This document shows, one piece after another, positions 42,157 to 51,043 of a stretch of DNA of 64,000 nt. The stretch's first letter is position 1; every line of letters starts with the position of its first letter. The position numbers and the translations under genes are program-made. The notes under the pieces were generated by a model that saw nothing but the letters and a program-made list of their open reading frames with translations, was not told the origin of the DNA and did not search any database. Location: positions 1 through 64,000 of the forward strand of contig CAZEHA010000011.1 in assembly GCA_964511665.1 (NCBI GenBank), written 5' to 3'. The DNA is from JAGOEF01 sp964511665 (lineage in GTDB: Bacteria; Bacteroidota; Bacteroidia; Bacteroidales; ML635J-15).

Positions 42157-44040
42157 TTACATGTAATATTTTTTCCACCAATGCTGAAACACCAGTATTG
42201 CCCATATTTTTGCAGCACTGTCACCCGGATTATTACCCTTCAGTTTTTCTTTGAGTTGAGCAATGTATTCATACCTAAACATATTTTGTTCAGATACAAA
42301 CTTTTGCGAAAGAAAATCTTTATCGATATCGTTCCACAATTCGTTTCGGAACCATGATATCAGGGGGACTTCAAAGCCATGCTTCGGCCTCTGATAAATT
42401 TCGGGGGGTAACATATCGCGGAATGTATCCTGCAATATCATCTTTTTTGTTTGGTGATTAATTTTGTATTCTTCGGGTAAGCCGAACACAAAGTCAACCA
42501 CAGTGTGATCGAGAAAAGGAACCCTAACTTCGAGACTATTACCCATCGACATAAGATCGACCTTGGTAAGCATATCGTTTTGCAAAACCATATGCATATC
42601 GGTGTACAAAATATCACGCATTTCGTTTTGCCCTTCGAAAAACGAAAGCAGTTCTTCTTTCATTACTTTGGCTCCGGTTTTGTTCATACAATCGTTTTTC
42701 AACAAACTCTGGCAATGTGCGTCGTCGCCTATCGAAGCCCATCTAAAGTACCGGTCTTTTGCCGATAGTCTTCTTCCCTCGCAGTATTTGTTTAACTGCC
42801 TGAACAGGTTGCCGTGTTTTGAATTTCTCGACTGGGGCATCTGTTTCCATAGCCATCCAAAATACTCGGCCATATGTTCACGCGCTCCAGGGTACATGGT
42901 CTTGTAGTGAGCCATGTGTTTGTTGTAACCGGCAAACAATTCATCGGCACCGTCGCCCGAAAGCGCAACTGTTGCCGTTCTTCGTGTATGCATGCTTAAA
43001 ATATGTACTGCAATGGCCGAACTGTCGCCAAATGGTTCGTCGAGGTAATCGAGAACTTTGGGTAGCTGATGCAATAAATCGTTGTTGCTTAGTTTGAATA
43101 CCGTGTGATTGGTGTTGAGTCGATGTGCAACTTTTTCGGCATATTGCGTTTCATCAAAATAGGGTTCATCGCGGTATCCAATCGAAAAAGTATTCAAATG
43201 TGGAGTGTGCTGCACTGCCAATGCAGCTATTACCGACGAATCGACACCACCACTTAAAAACGAACCCAGTGGAACATCGGAAATCAGTCGGCGCTTCACG
43301 GCAGCGTTAAGAAGCTCTTTCAGCTGGGCTTTTGCTTCGTCGTACGAAATATCTGTAATGTTGTTCTTTGGAATTTGATAGTAATCGCCATGCGAAATAC
43401 CATTTTTGCGAACCATCAGATAACTGCCGGGCCTGAGCCGGTGAACGTTTCGAAAAATAGTGTGATTGCCCCCGATATAATTCAACTGAAAGTAATTGTA
43501 TAGCGAGGCTGTGTCAATGTTCTTGGGAATTTCATATGCCAGAATGGCTTTCATCTCTGAAGCAAAAACCAACATATTGCCATCGGTGTAATACAATAGT
43601 GGGTTTATGCCCATACGGTCACGTGCCAGCAGCAATTCATCGTTCTTATTATCGTAGAATGCAATCGAAAAGCAACCGTTTACCTTTTTTAAGCCTTCGG
43701 CTCCTTCACGTATAAGCAAATGAAGCAGCACTTCGGTGTCGCACTTACTTTTAAAAATCACCCCTTCCTTTTCGTATTCTTCTCTAAACTGCAGGTAATT
43801 GTAAAACTCGCCATTATAAACAAGGCTGTATCGGCCGCTTAGATCGGTAAAGGGTTGTGCGCCTGCATTGCTGGTGTCGATAATCGATAGTCGTGTGTGA
43901 CCAAGTCTGGCGCTATTTCCGGTAAGGGTTCCCGACCCATCGGGGCCACGCAGATGCAATTTTCTTACCGCATCGTCAACACATCGAAACTTGTCTTTCG
44001 CATTTTCGTTAAACGCATATATGCCGGTTATTCCACACAT
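42157..44040 (-). CDS. asnB: Asparagine synthase (glutamine-hydrolysing)
   Basis: 627 residues when started at the ATG that puts Cys at position 2 (MCGITGIYAF), needed as the N-terminal nucleophile of the glutaminase domain; a start 14 codons earlier would bury it. The synthetase half has FLSGGVDSSVIAAL (PP-loop) and ALSGDGADELFAGY. Family members in polysaccharide loci may amidate sugar acids rather than aspartate, so substrate is open. Linked closely to the GT4 gene (five bases) and C1 peptidase gene (11 bases). Confidence 0.9.
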   Translation of the reverse strand: MCGITGIYAFNENAKDKFRCVDDAVRKLHLRGPDGSGTLTGNSARLGHTRLSIIDTSNAGAQPFTDLSGRYSLVYNGEFYNYLQFREEYEKEGVIFKSKCDTEVLLHLLIREGAEGLKKVNGCFSIAFYDNKNDELLLARDRMGINPLLYYTDGNMLVFASEMKAILAYEIPKNIDTASLYNYFQLNYIGGNHTIFRNVHRLRPGSYLMVRKNGISHGDYYQIPKNNITDISYDEAKAQLKELLNAAVKRRLISDVPLGSFLSGGVDSSVIAALAVQHTPHLNTFSIGYRDEPYFDETQYAEKVAHRLNTNHTVFKLSNNDLLHQLPKVLDYLDEPFGDSSAIAVHILSMHTRRTATVALSGDGADELFAGYNKHMAHYKTMYPGAREHMAEYFGWLWKQMPQSRNSKHGNLFRQLNKYCEGRRLSAKDRYFRWASIGDDAHCQSLLKNDCMNKTGAKVMKEELLSFFEGQNEMRDILYTDMHMVLQNDMLTKVDLMSMGNSLEVRVPFLDHTVVDFVFGLPEEYKINHQTKKMILQDTFRDMLPPEIYQRPKHGFEVPLISWFRNELWNDIDKDFLSQKFVSEQNMFRYEYIAQLKEKLKGNNPGDSAAKIWAILVFQHWWKKYYM

Positions 44041-44051
44041 TTTATCATTTT

Positions 44052-45443
44052 CTATTCGTCCATAAGGAACATTGGATCCCAAATGGGTAGCATCACAGGA
44101 GTCTGTTCAAGCACTTCAAGCACTTTGTCATCTACAAATTTGCGATGAACCACTACCCTGAACATATACTCGTTGAACCATTCATCGGTTAAGCTCAGGT
44201 ATCCGTTGTGGCCGTGCGATGCTCCCCAGCTGTTTTCGAATTGCCATTTCAGTGGATTTCCATTTTTGTCGAGATCTACTGCCATGAGCAGCATGGCATG
44301 TGTTGAGCCTGAGTCGAAGCTTTTAATTCGGCTTTTTTTATCCATACCAAAACTCACTCCAAACAGCGATTCATAATCGTAGTTGTTCATATCGAGTGTG
44401 CCATCGTCGTTGTTTCTGAATTTACCCACATCACACGATGCATACATGGCTTCCCCGCCTTTAATGCTGGCAATCGCAAACTTTTTGATTTCGTCTGCAG
44501 GCAAATTAATGTATTTCCAGTTGATGCCTTCAACCATATTTTTATCGTTTTCAATCTCATACAACTTAAAATATTCGCGACTTGGGTCGTTCATCAACAT
44601 CACATATTCATTGGTTTTATAGTGAGGAAAGTGTTTGGTAAAAAACGATAAGGGCGTGTATTCTTCAGGCTCTGTTGTTCTTTTACTACCGATTTCGAAG
44701 GCATAGTTGAAAGTCAGTGGTGGTTCACCCAAACAAAAGGCCAACATGCGGTATATTTCGGTTAACATTTCGGTCTTAGTATTTCGAAGAACATCGACAC
44801 CAGCGCCGCTTGCATGTTGTTCTCTTAACAATAGAGCGTCTTCGCGAAGCTTACGCTTAAGCAACTGGTTCATCTGTGCAGTGTTCTCAGAATGATAGGT
44901 TTCGGGCATAACAGATTTAGGTACCAAACCGTATTTGTTCACTAAATTGGCAAAAGAATTCCATACGCCGCCATCGCCAATGGGGTCTTTCAGCAACCAT
45001 TCCACTTTTTTATCATCAATCGCAAGCTCGGCATTTACAATGATGAGTTCCAAAAATAGATTCGCTTTTTCAAGCTGATCGAAAAAAAATAAATAATTGG
45101 TCGAAAATTCGAACGAACTCAGTTTGTGCTTTTCGATAAGCTGAGGTCTTAATATATTCAGCCCTGTAAACATCCAGCAACGCCCACTGCTTTTCTGATC
45201 GGTAATGCCCTTCACTTCTACCTTGTGCGAAAACCGGTGTTCCTCGCGACCTACATGCTGACGACTTGTGGCTATTTTCACAAGGCTGTTGCCACTTATT
45301 GCGTTCATTAGAGCCCTGTCGGCAGGCTTAGAAATATCGACACCTTTCGAAATATTCTCTAAAACATTTGTGTCGATGGTGTTTTGACTTAGTGTGAGAG
45401 CTGTACTAAAACCAAAAATCATAATAAAAGTAAAAATCCTCAT
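44052..45443 (-). CDS. Exported C1-family peptidase (bleomycin hydrolase/PepC-like)
   Basis: 463 residues. Signal peptide MRIFTFIMIFGFSTALTLS. The active-site block ITDQKSSGRCWMFTGLN places the catalytic Cys at residue 89; GSTHAMLLMAVD carries His and FENSWGASHGHNGYLSLTD the Asn. Length and motifs fit the bleomycin hydrolase/aminopeptidase C family, normally cytoplasmic, but this copy has an export signal, a known Bacteroidota variant. It is the first gene of the minus-strand run leading into the polysaccharide cluster. Confidence 0.9.
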   Translation of the reverse strand: MRIFTFIMIFGFSTALTLSQNTIDTNVLENISKGVDISKPADRALMNAISGNSLVKIATSRQHVGREEHRFSHKVEVKGITDQKSSGRCWMFTGLNILRPQLIEKHKLSSFEFSTNYLFFFDQLEKANLFLELIIVNAELAIDDKKVEWLLKDPIGDGGVWNSFANLVNKYGLVPKSVMPETYHSENTAQMNQLLKRKLREDALLLREQHASGAGVDVLRNTKTEMLTEIYRMLAFCLGEPPLTFNYAFEIGSKRTTEPEEYTPLSFFTKHFPHYKTNEYVMLMNDPSREYFKLYEIENDKNMVEGINWKYINLPADEIKKFAIASIKGGEAMYASCDVGKFRNNDDGTLDMNNYDYESLFGVSFGMDKKSRIKSFDSGSTHAMLLMAVDLDKNGNPLKWQFENSWGASHGHNGYLSLTDEWFNEYMFRVVVHRKFVDDKVLEVLEQTPVMLPIWDPMFLMDE

Positions 45444-45468
45444 CTCTGTAGCCGATAAAATATTGCTA

Positions 45469-45476
45469 CAAAACTA
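45469..45476 (-). promoter_or_regulatory. Possible -7 element for the C1 peptidase gene
   Basis: TAGTTTTG on the minus strand, about 26 bases before the start. The nearest TTTG upstream is 26 bases away, longer than the usual spacer, so confidence is low. Confidence 0.3.
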
Positions 45477-45619
45477 ACTAAAAAAGCTGAATAGAGTGTT
45501 AACAAAACAATGGTTTTTTAACCTGTTAACTTAAAGGTAACTTTGCGTAATTATGCAGTACAAACAAGCATAAGTTGGTTTTATAAAAACCTATCTCCGA
45601 TGTAAGTGTTACAATAAAA

Positions 45620-46027
45620 CTAAATATGGATGTTAATCAATCCTTTCAATTCCGATTTTTGTTGTAGTCCGGCAGCTTCCCATACAGGTTTTCCTGAACT
45701 GTACAGAATAAGGGCAGGTATTCCCGTAATTTGAAAGCGACTTGCCAAATTTCCATATATATCAACATCTACCTTTAACACTATGAGTTTGCCGTCCATT
45801 TCTGTAGCCAATTCATCGAGAATAGGCGACTGAACTTTGCAAGGTCTACACCATTCTGCATGAAAATCGACAAGAACCAGATTATTTTCTGAAATAATAT
45901 TATCGAAATCTTTTTCACTGTGCAGGTTGATTACATACTTGTTATTACTTTCAGACCCACCTCCACGCGAACAAGCAGCCGTAATCAAGGTAATCACCGT
46001 AAACAATACTATTATTATCGATTTCAT
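45620..46027 (-). CDS. Membrane-anchored thioredoxin-like protein with WCRPC site
   Basis: 135 residues. The signal ends LITAAC, a lipobox-like sequence (Thr at -3 is unusual), so it may be a lipoprotein. The thioredoxin fold follows: VLVDFHAEWCRPCKVQSP with the redox pair C60/C63, VLKVDVD, and ITGIPALILYSSG with the cis-Pro. Arg instead of Gly in the CxxC centre should alter redox potential. Probably a periplasmic disulfide reductase. Its start overlaps the stop of the DUF6132 gene (ATGA). Confidence 0.85.
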   Translation of the reverse strand: MKSIIIVLFTVITLITAACSRGGGSESNNKYVINLHSEKDFDNIISENNLVLVDFHAEWCRPCKVQSPILDELATEMDGKLIVLKVDVDIYGNLASRFQITGIPALILYSSGKPVWEAAGLQQKSELKGLINIHI

Positions 46028-46251
46028 ATTTGCTGATTTTCCTTTTTGTTTGTTTTAAAAAGACCGGCTACCAGAAAGCCCAAAATGCCTCCGTACAAGG
46101 TGCTCAGATACCATTTCGATTGAATGGGGCAAGAACCACTTGCACATCCCACAAAGTACCAGTAGGCGAATCCGGCAATGGCTCCCAAAAAACTGAAGAC
46201 AAACTTAAGCCGGTGTTTTAACAAAAAATCTTTTATTACTGCTGTTTTCAT
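46024..46251 (-). CDS. DUF6132 small membrane protein
   Basis: 75 residues from the ATG giving MKTAVIKDFLLKHRLKF. Two membrane segments (~15-32 and ~52-68) enclose a loop with CASGSCPIQSKWYLSTLYG, whose CxxxxC-like cysteine pair is the family hallmark. It is usually adjacent to a thioredoxin-like gene, as here (overlapping ATGA), suggesting a role in electron or thiol transfer across the membrane; this is inference. Confidence 0.8.
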   Translation of the reverse strand: MKTAVIKDFLLKHRLKFVFSFLGAIAGFAYWYFVGCASGSCPIQSKWYLSTLYGGILGFLVAGLFKTNKKENQQI

Positions 46252-46281
46252 GTGATAAAAACAGAAATACAACAGTTTTGT

Positions 46282-46932
46282 TTAAGGCAAGATCATTTTC
46301 TTGAGTTCTACAATAGCTGCTTCAATTCCTACACCGGTTTCATACACATTAGAAGCCAACATATAGCAGGGAGTGGTGATTACTTTATTTTTCCAATCAA
46401 CAAATGCCTCGTTGTAATTACAACTTTTATGGCTACCTCCAAGTGCTTCAATGTGTTTGGCTGTTTTACTGTCGTTTCCAATAGTAACAGCAGCCCCAAG
46501 CACTTTGGCAACAATTACCGGGGCTATGCATAGGGCAACAATCGGTTTTTGTGCGCTGTGCATCGCTTTTAAAACCAATACTAAATCATTGTGCACTTTG
46601 CAGTTTTCGCCATCGAAGGCATAAGTGCTGAGGTTTTTGGCTGCTCCAAAACCACCGGGCATCAGTAAACCATCGAAATCATCAGAAGAAAACTCTCTGA
46701 GTGGTTTAATATTCCCTCGGGCAATGCGTGCCGCTTCAATCAGCACATTTCGCTTATCGCTAGAAACCTCTCCGGTGAGATGATTAATTACATGATACTG
46801 ATTGATGTCGGGAGCAAAACATTGATATTCGAATCCATATTTGCTCAAAGCATACAAACCTAGAGTTGCCTCATGTATCTCACTGCCATCGTACACACCA
46901 CATCCCGAAAGAATTACTGCAATCTTTGCCAT
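46282..46932 (-). CDS. elbB: Isoprenoid biosynthesis glyoxalase ElbB
   Basis: 216 residues of the DJ-1/PfpI superfamily. AVILSGCGVYDGSEIHEA and LLMPGGFGAAKNLSTYAFDG are ElbB signatures; VALCIAPVIVAKVLG holds the nucleophilic Cys. E. coli ElbB is reported to have glyoxalase activity and to affect isoprenoid output. It lies seven bases after the T9SS cargo gene on the same strand. Confidence 0.93.
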   Translation of the reverse strand: MAKIAVILSGCGVYDGSEIHEATLGLYALSKYGFEYQCFAPDINQYHVINHLTGEVSSDKRNVLIEAARIARGNIKPLREFSSDDFDGLLMPGGFGAAKNLSTYAFDGENCKVHNDLVLVLKAMHSAQKPIVALCIAPVIVAKVLGAAVTIGNDSKTAKHIEALGGSHKSCNYNEAFVDWKNKVITTPCYMLASNVYETGVGIEAAIVELKKMILP

Positions 46933-46939
46933 TGTATGT

Positions 46940-47797
46940 TTATTTGGTTAATATCAATTTATGGCTGCTTACCACATTGTTTTTGTTGATTTGAACCACA
47001 TAATTCCCGTTGGGCAGGGTGTTCAAATTGATGCGGTCGGCTTCAAAATTATTAATTTCCATCACCTTTTTTCCCAACATATTGTAGATAGTGATGTCGG
47101 CATTTCTTGCATTATTCACGAACAAATTGCCTTTTGAAGGGTTGGGATAAATTGTAATTTTATCGCTGCTGCGATTAAAACTGTTCGATGAAACAAAATC
47201 GCCCAAGCTGAAAGTGTCGGCCTTTAGCCAACTCCCGGCCGTAAGCGTTCCCACTTCATATCCTATCATTGTGCTGTTACCTCCCGATGTTATGCCCATT
47301 TGAATGCTGTCGGGGATTCCCCAGGTGTACCACTGAATATTGAGGGTGAACTGAGTCCAAGAGTTTTGCACTCCTCCAAACATTGTGTCAGCCGATGCAA
47401 TAATGTTCCCGTTGTTGGTAAGCCTGATGTAAAAGAGGGCCGTATCGCCTTCAGCCAAATTATATTTTATAAAACCGGTAACACTACCGGGCACCGAACT
47501 ATAGGGCTCTCCGGGAATAGCCGACAGATTTACCAGCTTTCCAATGGTGGCCATGCCGGGTTGTAACCCAAAGATAGAACTCTTGGTTTCGAGTTTCAAT
47601 GCTGAGGCTCCACTGTGTACATCGCTGCTTTCTTTTGAGGCATTCAGAGTTACCCAGCCATTCAGATTATCGCCAATCATGCTGCTTGTCCAGTTCTCGA
47701 AGCCTAAATTGTTTACCCCATCCTGAGCGATTGCTCTATTGTCATTAATTATAATTAGTCCAAGTATAGCGGGTATTAGTAAGTATAGTTTTTTCAT
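46940..47797 (-). CDS. T9SS type A sorting domain protein
   Basis: 285 residues. Signal peptide MKKLYLLIPAILGLIIIND region; then a beta-sandwich domain starting NNLGFENWTSSMIGDNLNGW, similar to secreted PCMD/carbohydrate-binding-like modules. The last ~75 residues are a type A C-terminal domain: KITIYPNPSKGNLFV, DITIYNMLGKKVME, LPNGNYVVQINKNN. This signal sends the protein through the type IX system to the surface or medium. The function of the N-terminal module is unknown. It shows that the host has an active T9SS. Confidence 0.92.
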   Translation of the reverse strand: MKKLYLLIPAILGLIIINDNRAIAQDGVNNLGFENWTSSMIGDNLNGWVTLNASKESSDVHSGASALKLETKSSIFGLQPGMATIGKLVNLSAIPGEPYSSVPGSVTGFIKYNLAEGDTALFYIRLTNNGNIIASADTMFGGVQNSWTQFTLNIQWYTWGIPDSIQMGITSGGNSTMIGYEVGTLTAGSWLKADTFSLGDFVSSNSFNRSSDKITIYPNPSKGNLFVNNARNADITIYNMLGKKVMEINNFEADRINLNTLPNGNYVVQINKNNVVSSHKLILTK

Positions 47798-47963
47798 CGA
47801 TATTATATTTTTAATTCATATACGCATTTATTTCTTTATACAAGAATTATGCAAAAAAGTTCAGTTAAATTTATGTTTTACAAAAAATATTCACAAAAGC
47901 TCTATTTGGCTTCAATAAGTATTTCCCGTAAATTAACAGTCGAAATGTTTGTTTTTAATGAAT

Positions 47964-48677
47964 TTACCCATGCATGGGGAACTCCATCAGAAGAATCATA
48001 CTGTCTTTTTCAGCTTCCATAGTAACACTCTCGAAATCGCTTATACCAATGCCATCGCGTCGGTTTAAGCTGATGCTGCCAATATTCAGACTTCCCTGTA
48101 TTACAAAAATGTAAACACCGTTGCCCGGTTTGTAGAGATTGTAATCCCACACCTGCTTACTCGTAGTAAGAGCCATGCTAAACCATGCATTTTGATGGAT
48201 ATACACCGTAGTGTCTGACGGCTGTGGTGTAAGTATCAGATGTAGCCTATTTCGCATCGACTCGAAGTCGAGTTTTTGTTGCTGGTAGCGTGGACTATGG
48301 TTCTTTTTATCGGGGAACAGCCATATTTGTAACAATTTCACCGGTTTCTCTTTATCGGGGTTAAACTCACTATGTAAAATGCCTGTTCCGGCACTCATCA
48401 CCTGTATCTCACCCTTTTCGATAACTGAAGAATTTCCCATATTGTCGCGATGCTGCAATTTGCCCTCGAGAGGTATGGTAATAATTTCCATATTATCGTG
48501 AGGATGCATGCCAAAACCCTGACCGGCAGCCACCTCGTCATCATTCAGAACTCTGAGAACCCCATAATGTATGCGTTCGGCATCGTAGTATTCGCCAAAG
48601 CTAAACGAATAACGTGTTTTTAGCCATCCATAGTTGGCGCTGCCACGAGTTTCCGATTTAAATATTGTTGTTTTCAT
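47964..48677 (-). CDS. Pirin family protein
   Basis: 237 residues. The cupin core has GFGMHPHDNMEIITIPLEGKL (metal His residues) and AGTGILHSEFN, standard pirin sequence. The second cupin is weaker. Pirins are iron-containing cupins, some acting as quercetinases; the natural substrate is unknown. A TAnnTTTA near-match to the -7 element lies at 48739-48732 on the minus strand. Confidence 0.92.
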   Translation of the reverse strand: MKTTIFKSETRGSANYGWLKTRYSFSFGEYYDAERIHYGVLRVLNDDEVAAGQGFGMHPHDNMEIITIPLEGKLQHRDNMGNSSVIEKGEIQVMSAGTGILHSEFNPDKEKPVKLLQIWLFPDKKNHSPRYQQQKLDFESMRNRLHLILTPQPSDTTVYIHQNAWFSMALTTSKQVWDYNLYKPGNGVYIFVIQGSLNIGSISLNRRDGIGISDFESVTMEAEKDSMILLMEFPMHG

Positions 48678-48936
48678 TGAAGCGAAAAGATTGTTTTACT
48701 TATTAACCGGTTTTACCACATCTATGTTCAGTAAATATACTTTCTGAGAATGTTGAATTTCAAACATTCTACAAAAACCAATCATAGTTTTTCAGCTATA
48801 GAAATACCTGAATTTCCCTAACCACATTAGTTAGCAGATTGGGCTCTGGAGCCATTTGAACTCCGATGAGGAATAAGAGCTGGCACTTCGAGAGCCTCAG
48901 TGCCAAAATTTTAGAATGCTTTGTGCCTTGGTTTTT
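48678..48936. other. Intergenic region with a 7-bp hairpin
   Basis: No gene seen. The stem TGGCACT/AGTGCCA (48881-48905, 11-base loop) and GGCTC/GAGCC just before it lie downstream of the S9 peptidase stop and could act as a weak terminator; no T-run follows on that strand. Confidence 0.4.
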
Positions 48937-51030
48937 TTACTTCAACCATTTATCGAGCCACGAGCGAAACTCGCGCTGCCACAGAATGGCATTTTGTGGT
49001 TTCAGCACAAAGTGGGTTTCGTCGGGGAAAATAAGCAAGCGTGCCGGAACATTGTTCAAACGGGCTGCATTGTAGGCTTGCAGGCTTTCGGTGTAAGGTA
49101 TCCTGAAATCGTTACCGCCCGATATTATCAAAATTGGGGTATCCCATTTATCAACAAAGCGGTGGGGTGAGTTGGCATACGATTTCTGGGCAATGGCATT
49201 GTTTTTATCCCAATAGGGCCCGCCCAGATCGAAGTTCACAAAAAACATTTCTTCGGTTGCTGCATATTGACTCTCGAGGTTGAACATACCACAATGCGAA
49301 ATAAAAGCCTTGAAACGGCCTTCGTGGTGCCCGGCAAGCCAAAACACCGAAAATCCTCCATAGCTTGCGCCTACCGCTCCCAGACGGTTTTCGTCGACAT
49401 AGGGTTCTTCAGCCAGCGCATCAATTGCGCTTAGGTAATCTTGCATGTTTTGGCCACCATAATCACCACTGATTTGTCGGTTCCATTCCTGTCCGAATCC
49501 GGGAACACCCCTTCGGTTGGGAGCCACCACGATATATCCACCGGCAGCCATCATCTGAAAATTCCATCGATACGAAAAGAACTGGCTAACGGCACTTTGT
49601 GGTCCACCCTGACAATACAAAATGGCCGGATAATTTCTGGTTGAGTCGAAATGGGGTGGATAAATTACCCATGTAAGCATTTGTTTTTTGTCGGAGGTTT
49701 CTATCCATCGTTCCTCTACCCTACCCATTTTAATAAAGTCGTAAATATGCTTATTCACAAAACTGAGTTGTGTGTCGCTACCATCGGGTTCTATTCTGAA
49801 TATCTCGGTAGCCATACTCATGCTCATTTTTAAAGCCAACATGGTTTTCCCTGCTTTGGCAATTGAAGTGTAATCGTGGGTACCCTTTGTTAGCATAGTG
49901 ATACTTGCGTTCTCGGTATTCAAATTATAAATCTGATGGGTTCCGTGAATCACACTGATAAAGTAGAGTTCTCCGCTATTTTCGTTCCACACCAGATTGG
50001 CGGCCGGCTGATCGAACTTTTCGCTCATGTTCACAACACTGCCCGTAGCCAAATCCATTAGCATAATACGGTCTTTGTCTGATTCATAACCCGGCGTTTC
50101 CATACTTAACCAGGCAAGGTATTTCATATCGGGCGAAAACACAGGGTATTTATCGTATCCGGGCATATCTTCCGAAACATTTATTGTTTTACGTGTTTCG
50201 GTGTTGTACACATAAATATCAGAGTTTGTATTTAATGCATACTCGCTGCCCTGATATTTTTTACAGGTGTATGCAATGCTTTTCGAGTTGCTGCTCCACA
50301 CCATCTCGGCATTGTCGAAGTAGGGGCTCATGGGAGCATCCCAATATTCGCCAAACATAATGTCTTCGGGTTCAGAGATGTTACCGTTTTCGAATCCTGC
50401 AATAAAAATATGACTATAGAAGTTGTCGTTCCAATGGTTCCAATGGCGATACATCAGGTCGTCGGCTATATACACCTTGGCTAATGGCAGGTCAGGGTAC
50501 CAGTTGCTCAAATCTTCGCCCACTTTTACTTCTTTGCAATAAAGTATCTTAGAGTTATCGGGCGATATTTCGAAACTTCCGAGCCCGTTGAGCAATGTGT
50601 CGCACAAACGACGATTACTCCCATCGGCATTCATTGAGAACAATTGTGAGTCGCCGTTTTCGTCGCAGATAAAATAAATTTGTTTGGCATCGGCCGACCA
50701 ACGCATATTGTAGCAGTTGAATGCTCCCTGAGTAAGCTTTTTTTGCTCGCCTTTATCGGTATCAGCCAAATAGATATGTGTATATCCTTTGTTTTCTTCG
50801 ATGCTATAGTAGCTAATCGTAAATAGTACATTCTTTCCATCGGGCGCTAGTTGCATTTCGCCAATGCGACCAAATTTCCACAGGATTTCGGGTGTGAGAA
50901 CGCCTCCACTTTTTTCTTCATCGGTTAAACTCACATCAACCATGGTGCATTGGTCTTTTTTATCGGGCACACAAGCCAACATCAGCCATCCGCTAAACGC
51001 AAACAGCATAGTAATAATGATAATTCTCAT
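48937..51030 (-). CDS. S9-family prolyl oligopeptidase-like peptidase
   Basis: 697 residues. The signal region ends MLAC, a lipobox-like sequence, so it may be a lipoprotein. Residues ~30-410 contain repeated TolB/WD40-like blades (APDGKNVLFTISYY, SADAKQIYFICDENGDSQLF). The catalytic alpha/beta hydrolase domain has GASYGGFSVFWL (nucleophile Ser near 556), GGNDFRIP (Asp) and DETHFVL (His). It probably trims peptides in the periplasm. It shares a strand with recA and the TPR gene, 13 bases after the latter. Confidence 0.9.
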   Translation of the reverse strand: MRIIIITMLFAFSGWLMLACVPDKKDQCTMVDVSLTDEEKSGGVLTPEILWKFGRIGEMQLAPDGKNVLFTISYYSIEENKGYTHIYLADTDKGEQKKLTQGAFNCYNMRWSADAKQIYFICDENGDSQLFSMNADGSNRRLCDTLLNGLGSFEISPDNSKILYCKEVKVGEDLSNWYPDLPLAKVYIADDLMYRHWNHWNDNFYSHIFIAGFENGNISEPEDIMFGEYWDAPMSPYFDNAEMVWSSNSKSIAYTCKKYQGSEYALNTNSDIYVYNTETRKTINVSEDMPGYDKYPVFSPDMKYLAWLSMETPGYESDKDRIMLMDLATGSVVNMSEKFDQPAANLVWNENSGELYFISVIHGTHQIYNLNTENASITMLTKGTHDYTSIAKAGKTMLALKMSMSMATEIFRIEPDGSDTQLSFVNKHIYDFIKMGRVEERWIETSDKKQMLTWVIYPPHFDSTRNYPAILYCQGGPQSAVSQFFSYRWNFQMMAAGGYIVVAPNRRGVPGFGQEWNRQISGDYGGQNMQDYLSAIDALAEEPYVDENRLGAVGASYGGFSVFWLAGHHEGRFKAFISHCGMFNLESQYAATEEMFFVNFDLGGPYWDKNNAIAQKSYANSPHRFVDKWDTPILIISGGNDFRIPYTESLQAYNAARLNNVPARLLIFPDETHFVLKPQNAILWQREFRSWLDKWLK

Positions 51031-51043
51031 AGTGCTTTTTTTA

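Noticed and set aside
45538..45545. TAACTTTG as a plus-strand promoter
   Set aside because: It fits the -7 consensus, but there is no TTTG upstream and no plus-strand gene or clear RNA follows.
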